A DNA stretch of 64,000 nt from Meandrina meandrites (GCA_963693305.1 OY855906.1:32689491-32753490), one strand, 5' to 3'. Numbered from the stretch's first letter, positions 45,621 to 57,344 are shown. Made by a program: numbers and translations. The notes: a model not told the origin generated them from the sequence alone.

Positions 45621-47954
45621 TTTGGGCATACTATTAATCGCGAATTCACAAAACAAGTGAAATGAATGAAAACTTTGCCGCCGTGCCTTTCGCCGGGCCC
45701 CAGGTCCCGACTGTCAAAATGCATTAAAGATTATTATGGGATATCCCTGAGTTTCTTCGACACGGAAAGTCCTAAGCTCAAAATTCAACAGAAAATAATA
45801 GACTCAGTCTAAAAGCCAGTCTTCATTTCCAAACATTCAACACGCCAAATGATGGCAAATGAGCCCAAACAAACGAAGGTGAACTTAGTTTGGAAGAGAA
45901 GTGCGTTTAAACTCTTTCCGTCTGGAATCAGTGTTCCGACCGTCATTTCAGCGATCATGGAACAAACACGCCTTGTTTCTTTAAGGCATGCTGGTGAGCT
46001 CGCGGGTGTACAGACTTAATGATGTCCTTCCACCACCAGACGGACGCAAATATATGTGAAATAAGCGAGAATCAGTGGAGAGAAGCACACTTCATGCGCG
46101 AAGGTGAGCATTCAACTCTGAAGAGGCTTTGCGCGCGAAAAGCTTACGTCACAAAAAACCTTTTGTTACTCCCAGCAATGAAACCAGCATAAACATTTAG
46201 ATTCGTTCTGGAACAATGATTCGCTAATAGTAATTTTCTCGTCTTTTTTCTCCAAGAACAAGCTCAAACTAGCGAAAATAAATGCGGGACAGTGTTTAAC
46301 ACATGTAAACAAAGCCACATGCGAGTTTTGGAGTTGTTTTTGACAATTTTCAATTTAGCCAAAAACTCAGTCTGCGGTTCTTGCCTTAGCCCCTTCATTT
46401 ATTTGTTTGGTTAAAAAAATGCACCGAGTGCAAGCGACCAAACAATGAAAATGATGTCACAAAATGTGCATGAATGATAGTGAAAAATTGAAATAAAGCT
46501 ATTGTTTACAAACCCTGAAATTAACAATTGGCATATTAGTATTTTGTGTCTGTCCAGATATTGATTATGAATTTGGTAATAACATCATCGAAGTCACTAT
46601 GGGTCATCCTAGTGTGGCTGAGTGGATCCACAGATGACTTTGACAATGTTACGACCAAAATCACAATGAATAACTTGTTAGAAAGATGCACATTAATCCT
46701 GTAACTAGTTGTGGTATATTATTTCAATATCAATAAACAACCTGAACATTTCCAGAGGATTACAGCTTTTTGTGAACTTCTTAAACTATATGCCAAATAA
46801 ATGGACAATATATTTCTTTCATGGCTTTTTGAAACTAACCTTTTTTTCATTCAAGAATTCTTGCAAATTTGCTAAAGGTCCACTGTTACGTTATCACTTG
46901 TTTTGTTTTGATAGCAAAATACAGATTCATTTTACAGTTAACTTCAGTGTCAAACTACAACAAATTAACTGCTAAAATTTCATCTTAGCCAGGCGATTGA
47001 AACAGGAACATCTGTTAGTAAATTACAAATGTTCAGCACCTTTTTTGTCTGTCTTTTTATAAACAATAACAATTAGCTAGTCATCATGTCAGGAGAGGAA
47101 TTTATAATTTAATAATTTAAGTTATTGTAAACGATGAAAGATTGTCGGCAAAATTCATCATTTTAAGGCGAACATTAAACATTTAACCTTTACATAAATG
47201 TTTACTATATATTGCTTAATCTAACCAAGAATCACACAAACACATAGGCATGGATTTCTTTTCACTATTTTTGCAGTATGGTTTCCTACACACCTCTATG
47301 AGCAATAGCTTTTCTTGAACTTGATGACAACCCTGTTTTATTAAAACAAGGAAATGTTTCCTCAGTAGTCAACAACAGTTATTATGTGTGTGCCAGTTGT
47401 TAGCAAAGGAGAATAATGTCAAGGGATTCGTTAAATAAATCAAGTATATGTCTGACTGGAATTCATAGAATATGGCTGCATGAAATGTCCCTTTATTTAC
47501 GCAGTTTGGCTTTCAAAAAGAATAAATAAAAACTTCCGAAACTTGTGTAGCATGCCTAGCATGGAGAATACTAGTCCATTGCAAATATAGGATTTTTTTT
47601 CTTAGGCCACCCCCTAACATATTCTATTGAAAGTTTCTAGAATTGATGCTCAAGCCACAAACTCAAATTTCTGTGAGAAGCCTCTCCAACGCTTGCTAAA
47701 TCAGAATGCCTCACCAGTTGCCGATCGGCTATCTTTAGCTTATTGGTTTTTCCCCTACTTATATATTATACACAATAAAGAAAAAAAAAAGGCTTCAACA
47801 TTTTCCATACATTCATGTTTCAACAGCTTTTAGCAAATAAGTATCACAGGTTGCATGCTGCAAAGTCCCGATCAAGATTTGGCCAAGTGGAGGTAATAAT
47901 TAATCCCATGCAGAGCAAGAACCAGGCTCGGCCCATGGCTGCGTGGTTAACAAT

Positions 47955-47970
47955 AATAATAAAAAAAATA

Positions 47971-48026
<56 letters not shown>
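47955..48026. repeat. (AAT)n microsatellite
   Basis: About 20 aat units after an aaaaaaaataa start. Confidence 0.95.
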
Positions 48027-48028
<2 letters not shown>

Positions 48029-48633
48029 CCTGTGAAAAGCAAGAACTGCGCTCAGCCCATAGCCGCGCAGTTAATTAGTGTTAATGATTCTTCATTTCCG
48101 ATAAAGCCACGGCTTAACTTACATCCAATTTTCTAGGCCAAAATAACCCCAAATCTTAATATCAGTGCAAGAATGAGTTGATCTACATTTTTAGAAGATA
48201 TTGAAGCTGTTCAATAAATTCACAGTTTGAGTTATATAAAGTCTAAAACACTCAGCTGTGCCTTGTGTTTTAAACTTGATAAAACACTGCTGCTTATTTA
48301 TTGAACATTACTTAAAAAATTTCAAACCAATAATATTGTGCAAGGATGTACAGACCAAAAGAAATATCCTGCACAGCTGGGAGAATGTAAAGATAAAATA
48401 GAGCAGCTAACATTTCAGCACCCCTCCCCCCATCCCCAATCAAAAATCTAATATATAGTATTGAAAATATGTGAAATAATGTATTGCAAGCATAGTGGGC
48501 CTGTGCATGTATACGTTATAAGGTTAGCACTGTTGCCAGCTCACATATGCAGCCATCAATGACTGGACACAGGCCAGGAGAGTGATGGAAAATGCTGTCT
48601 TTCTAATCTATACAATCTTTAAATTAGCCTCAC

Positions 48634-48687
48634 CTGCATCTTTAACAGAAAATTCAGACTTGTCACTGTCTTCATTTGGTGTGCAAA
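48634..48687 (-). CDS. 54-nt acidic linker exon
   Basis: Minus-strand exon, acceptor tctcttcttaag, donor gtgagg, phase 1 both sides. It reads CTPNEDSDKSEFSVKDA after a split Val codon. It joins the zinc exon upstream and the acidic exon at 40731 downstream without stops. It is another disordered short linker. Confidence 0.55.
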
Positions 48688-48798
48688 CTTAAGAAGAGAC
48701 AGATAATATTACCTGATCAGACATTAGAAAGATTGCAAATCATATTTTTTTTTAATTATAATGCAAGTAAAAATTAAGACTGCAGCAGTAAATTAATA

Positions 48799-51659
48799 TA
48801 GTAGAACCCCTATTAAGCGGCCACCCTCTATAAACAGCCAGTTGTCAAAGTCCTGAAACTATTGTCAGTATAATACTGTAGATAAAACCTTTATTTAGCG
48901 GCCACCTCTCAAAGTGTTACTGAAACGAAATTTTCATATTGTTTTTTATTTGCTCAATTTATGGTTTCGAACCAGCTTAAAATCGTGGTGACCTTTATTT
49001 TTAAAAATACGCAACAGAAAGTGCTCGTTTTGGCGATCAAAATCGGCTTTTTGGAGCCAAACCATGTCCGGGACCTGGAGCCGAGTTTAGTAACCTTGTG
49101 ACGTCAGTGGTTGTGTTCATGTCGGGAGCGCGATAGATTCTCTCTCGTTTCCATTAGAATTAATGCGTGTATTTTCCTGATCCTGAAACCTTCAACCTCC
49201 TAATTTTTGTCCAGACACAGACACAAACGGAAAATGCACAGTGTAGACATCTGAGAGAGCATGAAGTTTCTTTTCTGCTTTAAATGAGAGCAACAGATAA
49301 GAACTGATGGTCCACATTCTCGGGTACAGCGCATCGTTGAGCTGCACAATCGCAGGTTTCTCTACGACCATTCACGGTCTGTAAGGCTTGAGTTGAATAC
49401 TCGAAAGGCGTATCAGTGGTTAGAAAAGTGGACTTTTCGCTGGATTAGCCCAAGAGGACTACAAAACTTGTGATGTCCTTGATCGAGGGTCGTCTTTATG
49501 TTAGCGCAGGAGTCGAGTGTTGCGGAAACCAGCGGGAATCATGTACTACTCTTTCATTATGAAGTTATTGATATACTTGCGTATAATTTACAGTCGATGG
49601 CAAGCTTTAAAGTGCCCCTGTGATCAAATTTTTGAGTTTCATTTTTTTACATTTTCGTGTCCTATTAGACTTTCTTACTCACCTTGTCAAATTTCAATCG
49701 ATTATGAACATCAGAAGTCATTTTGTTTTAACATTTAATTCAGAGAATTTACGGCCGCCATTAATCAACCTTGTTCCAAGCCTTGGTTGCAAATGAGAGA
49801 AAGTGACCTCAAGGGCTCAAAAATACCTCACGGGTTGAAATGAGAATAACAATAAGTGTTCAAAATCACGCGAAAAGGAACAAAAACTTTGGACGTGTTC
49901 TTCGTGCAATTTTCTATGCTGATTGTTATTAAAATTTCAACCCATGAGGTATGTTTGAGCCTTTGACGTCACTTTCCCCCATTCGCAACCAAACCTTGGA
50001 ACAGGGTTTTGTAATGGTGGCCGTAAATTTTCGGAATTAAATGTTAAAATAAAATGACTTCTGATGTTCGTAATGGATTGAAATTTGGCAAGATGAATAA
50101 GGACGTCTAGTTGTACACGAACATGTAAAAAAATACAAATCGAAAATTTGATCACAGGGGCACTTTAAGTGGTTTTAATATCTATTTTGTTTAAAAATCG
50201 CCCTTAATAGATTTGAAAACGTTTTATATCAGTTGTAAAATAAGCAATGCATGGGAACATAAAAAGATTAGATTGCGCAGCAGGGAATAAACAAAGGAAT
50301 TTGAATTAATTTGCATATCAGGAATGCCAAGCCTCAACAATGTCACGCTTTCTCTCTTGGAAATAATGGACAAAAATCTTCGTTTTGTTTGACAGAAGAC
50401 TTGTTTCCTTCGTAAAATGGTTTATGATAATTACTGCCGTTCTGATAGACCGCAAACTTGAGCTTAGATTCAGACAAGAGCGCTATTTGTGTTTTACTAG
50501 AGCAGCGTTCCGTCGCATGTCAATTGGAAAATGAGCATCCGAAAAGTAATATCTTCGAATGAAATACAAAATAGGGTCATTCCCTAGAAAGCTTAACCAA
50601 AATGAACAAGTGAAGCCAGAATTCGACTTGATCATGTAATGCTTAGAAGGATACGAATATGTGTTTCACGGTCAAAACCTTCAAGGTCAAATGACCTCAA
50701 ATATACACCGACTCTACAGAATCAAAAGCTAAACTTCCGATGTAAATCTTGTTAAGAATCGCATCGTATCCAGAGCTCTTCTCCGAGTAAGCTATGCTTT
50801 CGAAAGTCACTTCTCGAAGTTTTATGCTTATCGTATTCAATGGCTTTAGTTGTTGCAGTAGATGCCATTTCAATTCGTGTACTTGTCAAGCAGTTTAAAC
50901 AACTCGGTACAGCGCACTCGATCGTTTGCGTAGAACTGAATATCGTGAAAATATCCAAACCGAACAGAAAAGGCCACAGAATTGAACCAATTTGTAAATT
51001 GTATGTCAGGCTAAGTGTTCTTGACTTCCTTGCAGCTCTGAGGTTTCTAAAACATGAGATTCTAGGGCTTAAACCGCCGGCCACATCTCTTATTTTCACT
51101 CTTGATTTTTGGCCCGGCACAAAATCAACACAACCAGTTACGTCACAAGGCTGTTTTGGCTGCGCCAAAATGGCCGCCAATTTTCTGCCCGACCAGCCAA
51201 CTTTGAGCGCCTAAAAAAGCAGGTTTCGCAAATCGCTGGTGAAAAAAAAGTTGATAGCACTTGTTAGCAAGGTTGAAACTTTATGATTATGCAGAAATCT
51301 CAGATACGAAAATTTCGTTTCAGTAGGCCGCGGCGATGGCCACCTTTTGGCCGTCATGATGAGCATTCTTCTATTGTTTTCCCTTTATTTAGTGGCCAGC
51401 AAGACAGCAAGACTGAAATAAATGAAGTCTTCAACAAGATCTGACAGAAGACTCTAGAATAGAAAGTAACTATGACAAAAAATTATTCAAACACAAGTTT
51501 GCTGCCATCTTCATGTGATTCCGTGATTACTTTCTACGCTACTTTGTATTGAAATAAAGTGGCCTTTCCAAAAGGCCTAATGCTAAATTCTGACAAACCC
51601 CTATTAAGCGGACAACCTCTCATTTCCCCGAAGGTGGCCACTTAATAGGGGTTCTACTG
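48799..51659. mobile_element. pogo/Tigger-like composite element
   Basis: The left end tagtagaacccctattaagc and right end gcttaataggggttctactg (approximate) are inverted repeats, with TA on both sides (48797-48798, 51660-51661). CAGTAGAACC ends with TA duplication fit the pogo/Tigger group of Tc1/mariner. The interior is 2.9 kb with no visible transposase. It contains the nested TTAA element at 49611-50164 and open frames at 50752-51214 without known domains. Its right end lies 48 bases from the zinc exon. Confidence 0.6.
49611..50164. mobile_element. Nested TTAA-flanked foldback
   Basis: Inverted ends agtgcccctgtgatcaaatt and aatttgatcacaggggcact, flanked by TTAA (49607-49610, 50165-50168). 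The arms extend inwards for over 200 bases with about 15% mismatch by eye. Non-autonomous. Confidence 0.65.
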
Positions 51660-51707
51660 TATCAATCCAATTTGAAAAGAGAATTTCACTTGTATTAGTA
51701 CATGTAC

Positions 51708-51908
51708 CTGAAGGCAATGAAGACAACACTGAATGTGAACAATTCTTGCAAACGTACACAGGGGGTGTATAGTCATCTTCCTCATATACAGCTGAGCATG
51801 ATGGAAAAGTGCAGATAACCTTTCTGCACTTATTACAGGAATGTTTATATACCACTTCCCGGAAACACATGTAGCAGCTGTTGCCTGCAGTTGCTGTCTC
51901 ATCATGAG
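51708..51908 (-). CDS. Eight-cysteine zinc-binding exon
   Basis: A 201-nt minus-strand exon, acceptor attatcacag, donor gtacat, phase 1 both sides, 67 codons. Cysteine pairs occur in order: CYMC, CNKC, CTFPSC, CKNC. Eight cysteines in four pairs suggest two zinc ions in a cross-brace fold of the FYVE/PHD/RING class, although the exact family is not clear. It lies between the 22-residue repeats and the acidic linkers of the model. The longer open frame seen on this strand past 51708 is transposon sequence. Confidence 0.65.
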
Positions 51909-51950
51909 CTGTGATAATAGTAGAATTAAGAATTAAGTCCAATTAAGAAA

Positions 51951-52165
51951 CTTTGTCTAAAATATAAGATAAAATAGGAGAATCGATAGTACTTTGATGG
52001 ACAAAGATAGTCTCCCTACACCCCTTCTGCTATCCCAATCCACCACTATAAAAGTTGAGACAAACCCCCAAAGTGTTCAGCAACAATTCATCTAAAAAAT
52101 AGGAGAAAATAGGAATATGCTCAAACATAGGAAAAGATAGGAAGAATTAGGAACTGGACACCCTG
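51951..52165. mobile_element. Small ggtgtccagt element, copy 1 (truncated)
   Basis: Shares taggaaaatagga and ctaaaatataggagaaaata words with 52507-52790 and 54127-54307. The right end is aactggacaccctg; the left end is missing. All three copies are followed by ttttaaccaaga, so they were multiplied with the local exon units. Confidence 0.55.
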
Positions 52166-52224
52166 CTTTTAACCAAGATACATGTAGCAGTCATAAATTA
52201 GTGATATGTGCTTATATAACTTGC

Positions 52225-52290
52225 CTTTAGCAGTTATGGAATTCTCATCAGAGTTTTTTGTTGCAATATCTTGTATTAAAGGCACAGGAT
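52225..52290 (-). CDS. 66-nt repeat exon, unit 1 (last in gene order)
   Basis: Reads DPVPLIQDIATKNSDENSI and onwards; the most diverged intact copy. Acceptor gatctctctcag and donor gcaagt: a GC-AG intron end. Phase 1 both sides. Its final G joins CT of the zinc exon to give Ala. Confidence 0.65.
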
Positions 52291-52381
52291 CTGAGAGAGA
52301 TCACACAAGTTAGTTATTGAAGTTTTTTATATAACCAAGATAACATAAATTAATATACTGGTATGTGCATATATCACTTGC

Positions 52382-52447
52382 CTTTAGCAGTGATGGAATT
52401 CTCATCAGAGTTGTTTGTTACAGTATCTTGTATTAAAGGCTCTTGAA
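52382..52447 (-). CDS. 66-nt repeat exon, unit 2 (QEP variant)
   Basis: Reads QEPLIQDTVTNNSDENSI in the phase-1 frame, with GC donor gcaagt. It shares the QEP variant, its flank and a following small element with the unit at 54002, so the two mark ends of an older, larger duplication. Confidence 0.65.
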
Positions 52448-52506
52448 CTGAGAGAGATCACACAAGTTAGTTTTTGGTATTTCTTTATTATTAATTGACA
52501 TTTTTA

Positions 52507-52790
52507 CAGGGTGTCCAGTGACAGTTTCTCAAACGAAATAGGAAAATAGGAATTTTAGGATTGAAAAGATAGGGAAAAAATTGGAAACTTTGTCTAAAAT
52601 ATAGGAGAAAATAGGAGAATCGATAGTACTTTGATGGATAAAGATAGTCTCCCTACACCCCTTCTGCTATCCCAATCCATCACTTTAAAAGTTGAGACAA
52701 ACCAAAGTGTTCAGCAACAATTCATCTAAAAAATACGAGAAAATAGGAATATGCTCAAAACGTAGGAAAAAATAGGAACTGGACACCCGG
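52507..52790. mobile_element. Small ggtgtccagt element, copy 2
   Basis: Ends cagggtgtccagt and actggacacccgg form imperfect inverted repeats of a CAGGG...CCCTG type. The interior is rich in aaaatagga. It lies between repeat exon units and is followed by the truncated unit at 52823. Confidence 0.55.
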
Positions 52791-52822
52791 TTTTTAACCA
52801 AGATACATGAAGCAGTTGTTTG

Positions 52823-52861
52823 AGTTGTTTGTTGCAGTATCTTGAATTAAAGGCACAGGAA
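52823..52861 (-). pseudogene. Truncated 66-nt repeat exon
   Basis: Retains the acceptor and the first 39 bases of the exon (minus strand), but lacks the 3' part and the donor. The loss coincides with the small element at 52507-52790. It cannot be spliced as a normal unit. Confidence 0.7.
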
Positions 52862-52967
52862 CTAAGAGAGATCACACAAGTTAGTTTTCACTATTGCCTT
52901 ATTTGTAACTGAAGTTTTCATACAACCAAGATAACATAAATTAGTGAGATGTGCATATGTGACTTGC

Positions 52968-53033
52968 CTTTAGCAGTGATGGAATTCTCATCAGAGTTGT
53001 TTGTTGCAGTATCTTGAATTAAAGGCACAGGAA
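52968..53033 (-). CDS. 66-nt repeat exon, unit 3
   Basis: Encodes PVPLIQDTATNNSDENSI plus TAK within 22 codons. GC donor gcaagt; acceptor gatctctcttag. Identical peptide to the next five units. Confidence 0.7.
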
Positions 53034-53139
53034 CTAAGAGAGATCACACAAGTTAGTTTTCACTATTGCCTTATTTGTAACTGAAGTTTTCATATAACCA
53101 ACATAACATAAATTAGTGAGATGTGCATATATGACTTGC

Positions 53140-53205
53140 CTTTAGCAGTTATGGAATTCTCATCAGAGTTGTTTGTTGCAGTATCTTGAATTAAAGGCAC
53201 AGGAA
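53140..53205 (-). CDS. 66-nt repeat exon, unit 4
   Basis: Same peptide as unit 3; one synonymous change (ATA for ATC). GC donor. The intron to unit 3 is 106 nt. Confidence 0.7.
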
Positions 53206-53314
53206 CTAAGAGAGATCACACAAGTTAGTTTTCACTATTGCCTTATTTGTAACTGAAGTTAAATTCATATAACCAAGATAACATAAATAAGTGATATGTG
53301 CATATATGACTTGC

Positions 53315-53380
53315 CTTTAGCAGTGATGGAATTCTCATCAGAGTTGTTTGTTGCAGTATCTTGAATTAAAGGCACAGGAA
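53315..53380 (-). CDS. 66-nt repeat exon, unit 5
   Basis: Same peptide and splice sites as unit 3. The intron to unit 4 is 109 nt. Confidence 0.7.
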
Positions 53381-53486
53381 CTAAGAGAGATCACACAAGT
53401 TAGTTTTCACTATTGCCTTATTTGTAACTGAAGTTTTCATATAACCAACATAACATAAATTAGTGAGATGTGCATATATGACTTGC

Positions 53487-53552
53487 CTTTAGCAGTGATG
53501 GAATTCTCATCAGAGTTGTTTGTTGCAGTATCTTGAATTAAAGGCACAGGAA
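53487..53552 (-). CDS. 66-nt repeat exon, unit 6
   Basis: Same peptide and splice sites as unit 3. The intron to unit 5 is 106 nt. Confidence 0.7.
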
Positions 53553-53658
53553 CTAAGAGAGATCACACAAGTTAGTTTTCACTATCGCCTTATTTGTAAC
53601 TGAAGTTTTCATATAACCAAGATAACATAAATTAGTGAGATGTGCATATATGACTTGC

Positions 53659-53724
53659 CTTTAGCAGTGATGGAATTCTCATCAGAGTTGTTTGTTGCAG
53701 TATCTTGAATTAAAGGCACAGGAA
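53659..53724 (-). CDS. 66-nt repeat exon, unit 7
   Basis: Same peptide and splice sites as unit 3. The intron to unit 6 is 106 nt. Confidence 0.7.
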
Positions 53725-53829
53725 CTAAGAGAGATCACACAAGTTAGTTTTCACTATTGCCTTATTTGTAATGAAGTTTTCATATAACCAAGATAACATA
53801 AATTAGTGAGATGTGGATATATGACTTGC

Positions 53830-53895
53830 CTTTAGCAGTGATGGAATTCTCATCAGAGTTGTTTGTTGCAGTATCTTGAATTAAAGGCACAGGAA
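53830..53895 (-). CDS. 66-nt repeat exon, unit 8
   Basis: Same peptide and splice sites as unit 3. The intron to unit 7 is 105 nt. Confidence 0.7.
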
Positions 53896-54001
53896 CTAAG
53901 AGAGATCACACAAGTTAGTTTTCACTATTGCCTTATTTGTAACTGAAGTTTTCATACAACCAAGATAACATAAATTAGTGAGATGTGCATATATCGCTTG
54001 C

Positions 54002-54067
54002 CTTTAGCAGTGATGGAATTCTCATCAGAGTTGTTTGTTACAGTATCTTGTATTAAAGGCTCTTGAA
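54002..54067 (-). CDS. 66-nt repeat exon, unit 9 (first in gene order)
   Basis: QEP variant like unit 2; donor gcaagc, still GC. Its TT start joins the final G of the SET exon at 57345 to give Val. It is followed upstream by small element copy 3. Confidence 0.65.
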
Positions 54068-54126
54068 CTGAGAGAGATCACACAAGTTAGTTTTCGGTAT
54101 TTCTTTATTATTAATTGACGTTTTTA

Positions 54127-54307
54127 CAGGGTGTCCAGTAACATAGTTTCTCAAAAGAAATAGGAAAATAGGAACTTTAGGATTGAAAAGAAAGGAAAAA
54201 AATGGAAACTATGTCTAAAATATAGGAGAAAAATACGAGAATCGATAGTACTTTGAAAACAGGAATATTTACAAATTATAGGGAAAAAATAGGAACTGGA
54301 CACCCTA
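54127..54307. mobile_element. Small ggtgtccagt element, copy 3
   Basis: Starts cagggtgtccagta and ends actggacacccta; shorter inside than copy 2. Same following ttttaaccaaga flank. Confidence 0.55.
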
Positions 54308-55387
54308 TTTTTAACCAAGATGAGGACATTTCAATTTTTACAGAAAACTAATTTGCTATTACATTTATAATAATATACAAGCAACAATTTCTTCATTATG
54401 GTTGGCTTAGGACACATCAATTAATTCCAAACCAGTGCAAAAAGTGAAATTGGCAGTGCAGAAAGTGAAATTAGCAGTGCAAAATGTGAAACTGACATTT
54501 ACAGCAGCTTCATGCAAAATCCATCTGGGACAAACAAAATGGCGGACAAAAGTGAGACAAATTTTTTTTTTTTTTTTAGTGAGACAAGATTTTTTGATCT
54601 TTATAAGCTTGGAAATAACGCAAAGTAAAAGAGCACAACAAAAATTATCAATGGTTGAGAGGTGTGAAAGACAAGGAATAATCACAAAAGCAATGAGGCC
54701 AATACCACAATAGCAGCACAATCCTCGCCGAAACATATACTCCGAATACTTCACTTCTCTGAAGAGAAACACGAAGAAGTACTAACCATACTGCCTAGGA
54801 ACAGACTACTTCTTAGTTTTGAAGATGAGAGAAGCAAGCATTCTCATTCAAGAGAGGAAGCTCAGAAATAAGGTAACCTTAGCTAATTTTTTTCAGCTGT
54901 TGTTAAAGCTCGCTCAATAACAAAAGGCGCCAAAAGTTGTATTAATGAGTTAAATCTAACCGGTAGAAATGGTGTTGTAGCTGAATGCTCTCCTGCATTG
55001 AGAAGATCCGTTCGGCGGATTCTAGTTCAGTATTTCAATATTCTGTCAGAACATCATGTGCTGAAGGTTGTTTTCGGCTCGACCGTGCACAAACAACGCA
55101 CGGATGGAGTTTCTTAAACCTACCAAAGAGAACAGCAGCAGAACCTTAGCCGCTTAGGAAAATTTCCCTTTGCTTTGTTATTCAAGTTCTTCAAATTCAA
55201 TGGCGAGAAGACTATTCTGAAGTAAAAACTTTTCGTGCAGCACTTCCAGCGAGTGTATGAATTGAATATTTATGCATGAATTCACACATCAAATTTACAG
55301 CCAGGCGCTGGACACATGAACTTGTCACGAAAATTACCAAAGCGTGACAGAAATGGTTGCTTGTGTATTATTGACAAGTAATCATAG

Positions 55388-55421
<34 letters not shown>

Positions 55422-55781
55422 TCGTAAATTTTTCAGACTACAAATTGCACTCGCCCCTATGGGCCATTTTTAAAAACACTATTTAAAAAACTACAACTTC
55501 GCTTAAAAATAACCTAAGAGAAAGATTCTAGTAAAGTTTTCAAGTGAATTTAAAATTGTGGTCCTTTCTGGTCACGTGACCAATGATGTCATAGCAATGA
55601 AAGTGATAAAAATGGATTTAGCATGGAAGTATCTACCAACTTGTACTTTGTTGTTTCTTTACATTTAATACAACGCCAGATATGCACTTGTACCCAGACT
55701 CCCACCTTTTGAAAATTGTACATAGCTCCCTTAATATTTATACTTTGTTCGGTTCCTGGGCAGTCCGAAATGCCTCACGCC

Positions 55782-56853
55782 AATTGGCCATGTTTTAAAC
55801 AAGCAGGGGACTGGGTATGAACATATTTTTTCTTAGTGCGAACATTCAATATCGATTGAATTGAAAATGGGGCACATCATCTGAAAGAACATCCAAAAAT
55901 AAGTAAATTCACCAAATGTGATGGTTATTGGTTTAAACACAAAGGCATGGTACACTTTTAATATAAGAGAACTTAGTATGGATTGGAGGATGCCTGTCCC
56001 TCCAATCCATACTAAGTGTACCATGCCTTTGGGTTTAAACCAATAACCATCAAATTTGGTGAATTTACTAATTTTTGGATGCTCTTTCAGAAGACGTGCC
56101 CATTTTTAAGGTGGCTCGAAGGGGTTTAGATATTCCGGTCTTTGGTATTCTATTGCAGCTACACCAAAAACGTTGAGGTTAAACTTTTAATACAACTTTG
56201 TAAAGGTTTTACCAATGAACAAATTTCAGTTGCTATGACGTCAAAATTCGTTGCCATGGCAACGTCATATGAGGTCAAAGATACCTTATTTTCTACCGTT
56301 TGAGGCTAATAACTTAAAAACTAGACGGTGAAAGTTTTTGTTTTTCATATATGTTTGCCTACTGAGCAAAACAAGCAATTTAACAATGTTTAAAAAAATT
56401 CTGTAGGTAGGGTTCAGAGCAACCTTAAATTCGTGAAAAAATGACGTAGCTTCAAATCCTACCTACAGATTTTTTAAAAAATTTGCGAAAATTTGTCTTT
56501 TGTCAGTTGGATAAAAATATATCAAAAACAGGAACTTTCACCGAGTAGTTTTTGAGTTATTAGCCTCAAAAGGTCCAAAATAGGGTATCTTTGACCTCAT
56601 ATGACGTTTCCATGGCAACGATTTTTGACGTCACAATGAGGTCAATTTGTTCATTGTAAAAACTTGTACAAGTCTGTACTAAAAGATTTTTCTGAAAATT
56701 ATTGGTATAGCTGCGATAGAACACCTAATACAGGCATGTCTAATTCTGACTAAACTGTTATGAGCCACCTTAAATTCAATCGATATTGAATGTTTGTACC
56801 GAAGAGAAAATATGCTCGTACCCAGTCCCCTGCTCATTTAGAACATAGCTAAT
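55782..56853. mobile_element. Foldback element, copy 2
   Basis: Same ends and central inverted repeat as 6889-7893. It is interrupted by a nested TTAA element at 56110-56769. Outer ends read ccatgttttaaacaagcag and ctgctcatttagaacatag. Confidence 0.65.
56110..56769. mobile_element. Nested TTAA-flanked inverted-repeat element
   Basis: Ends ggtggctcgaagg and tatgagccacc, with TTAA on both sides (56106-56109, 56770-56773). Internal inverted repeats centre on the agggttcagagcaacc region. The end sequence (ggtggct) matches the element at 17120, so both belong to one family. Confidence 0.7.
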
Positions 56854-57111
56854 GTGCTTCAAGCTGCAATGACTGCTTTTTTAGTAGCAAACTATTTTCA
56901 TCACAGTTAGCAAAATCAAACTTCTGAGCAAAGTCACGTGACTAATGACGTCATTACCCTATGTCTCATATGAGAAGTAGTTTATGGTAACAGTTATTTT
57001 TATACGACATAGCACTCCTGCTGGCTTCAAACTGACCAAGTTATTTGGCATTTACGATTTTTCAGTTGAAAAGGATTCTGGGAAGGTTCTTTTTATAATT
57101 ATATATTGTTT

Positions 57112-57160
57112 TTATAATTATTATTATTATTATTATTATTATTATCATTATTATTATTAT
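57112..57160. repeat. (ATT)n microsatellite
   Basis: Imperfect att tract of about 16 units. Confidence 0.9.
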
Positions 57161-57344
57161 GCTGCAGTTAGAGCTGACTAAAAATAAAGACAATGTCATT
57201 TTGAGGCTGAAAATTGATAACGAAATAAGCGCCCACTTCAAATTAGCACCCCCCTCTCACCTTAGAAAATTAAATAAGCGCCTGGGCACTACTTTGAGCA
57301 TTTAGGGTAATTAGAACTATATGACTTGATCAAGAATCATATAC

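Larger units (their letters stand above)
40856..48633 (-). other. Intron with telomere-like repeats and a large palindrome
   Basis: No exon fitting the large gene is visible. It holds a trinucleotide microsatellite (41014-41135), a dispersed repeat family with caaatttcgcatgcgagttt, two TTAGGG blocks, the palindrome at 43379-44574, and an (AAT)n run at 47955-48026. The 44.6-47.9 kb part has no recognisable gene. Confidence 0.45.
54068..57344 (-). other. Intron between SET exon and repeat exons
   Basis: It holds small element copy 3, a short 21-bp triplicate at 54437-54500 (gtgcaaaaagtgaaattgg type), a T-run, and the foldback at 55782-56853. The 54.5-55.7 kb part shows no gene. A short plus-strand open stretch before gtaacc at 54874 may be chance. 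Confidence 0.4.

Noticed and set aside
50752..51214. Open frames of 124 and 142 codons on both strands
   Set aside because: They lie inside the pogo/Tigger-like element and show no transposase motif or other domain.
52225..54067. Regular repeat-spacer spacing resembling a CRISPR array
   Set aside because: The unit is about 172 bases with conserved introns and coding exons in a eukaryotic gene, and the spacers are near-identical rather than unique.
54961..55040. A tRNA-like stretch (gtagctgaatgctctcctgc)
   Set aside because: The arms do not pair into a cloverleaf and the B-box is not convincing.
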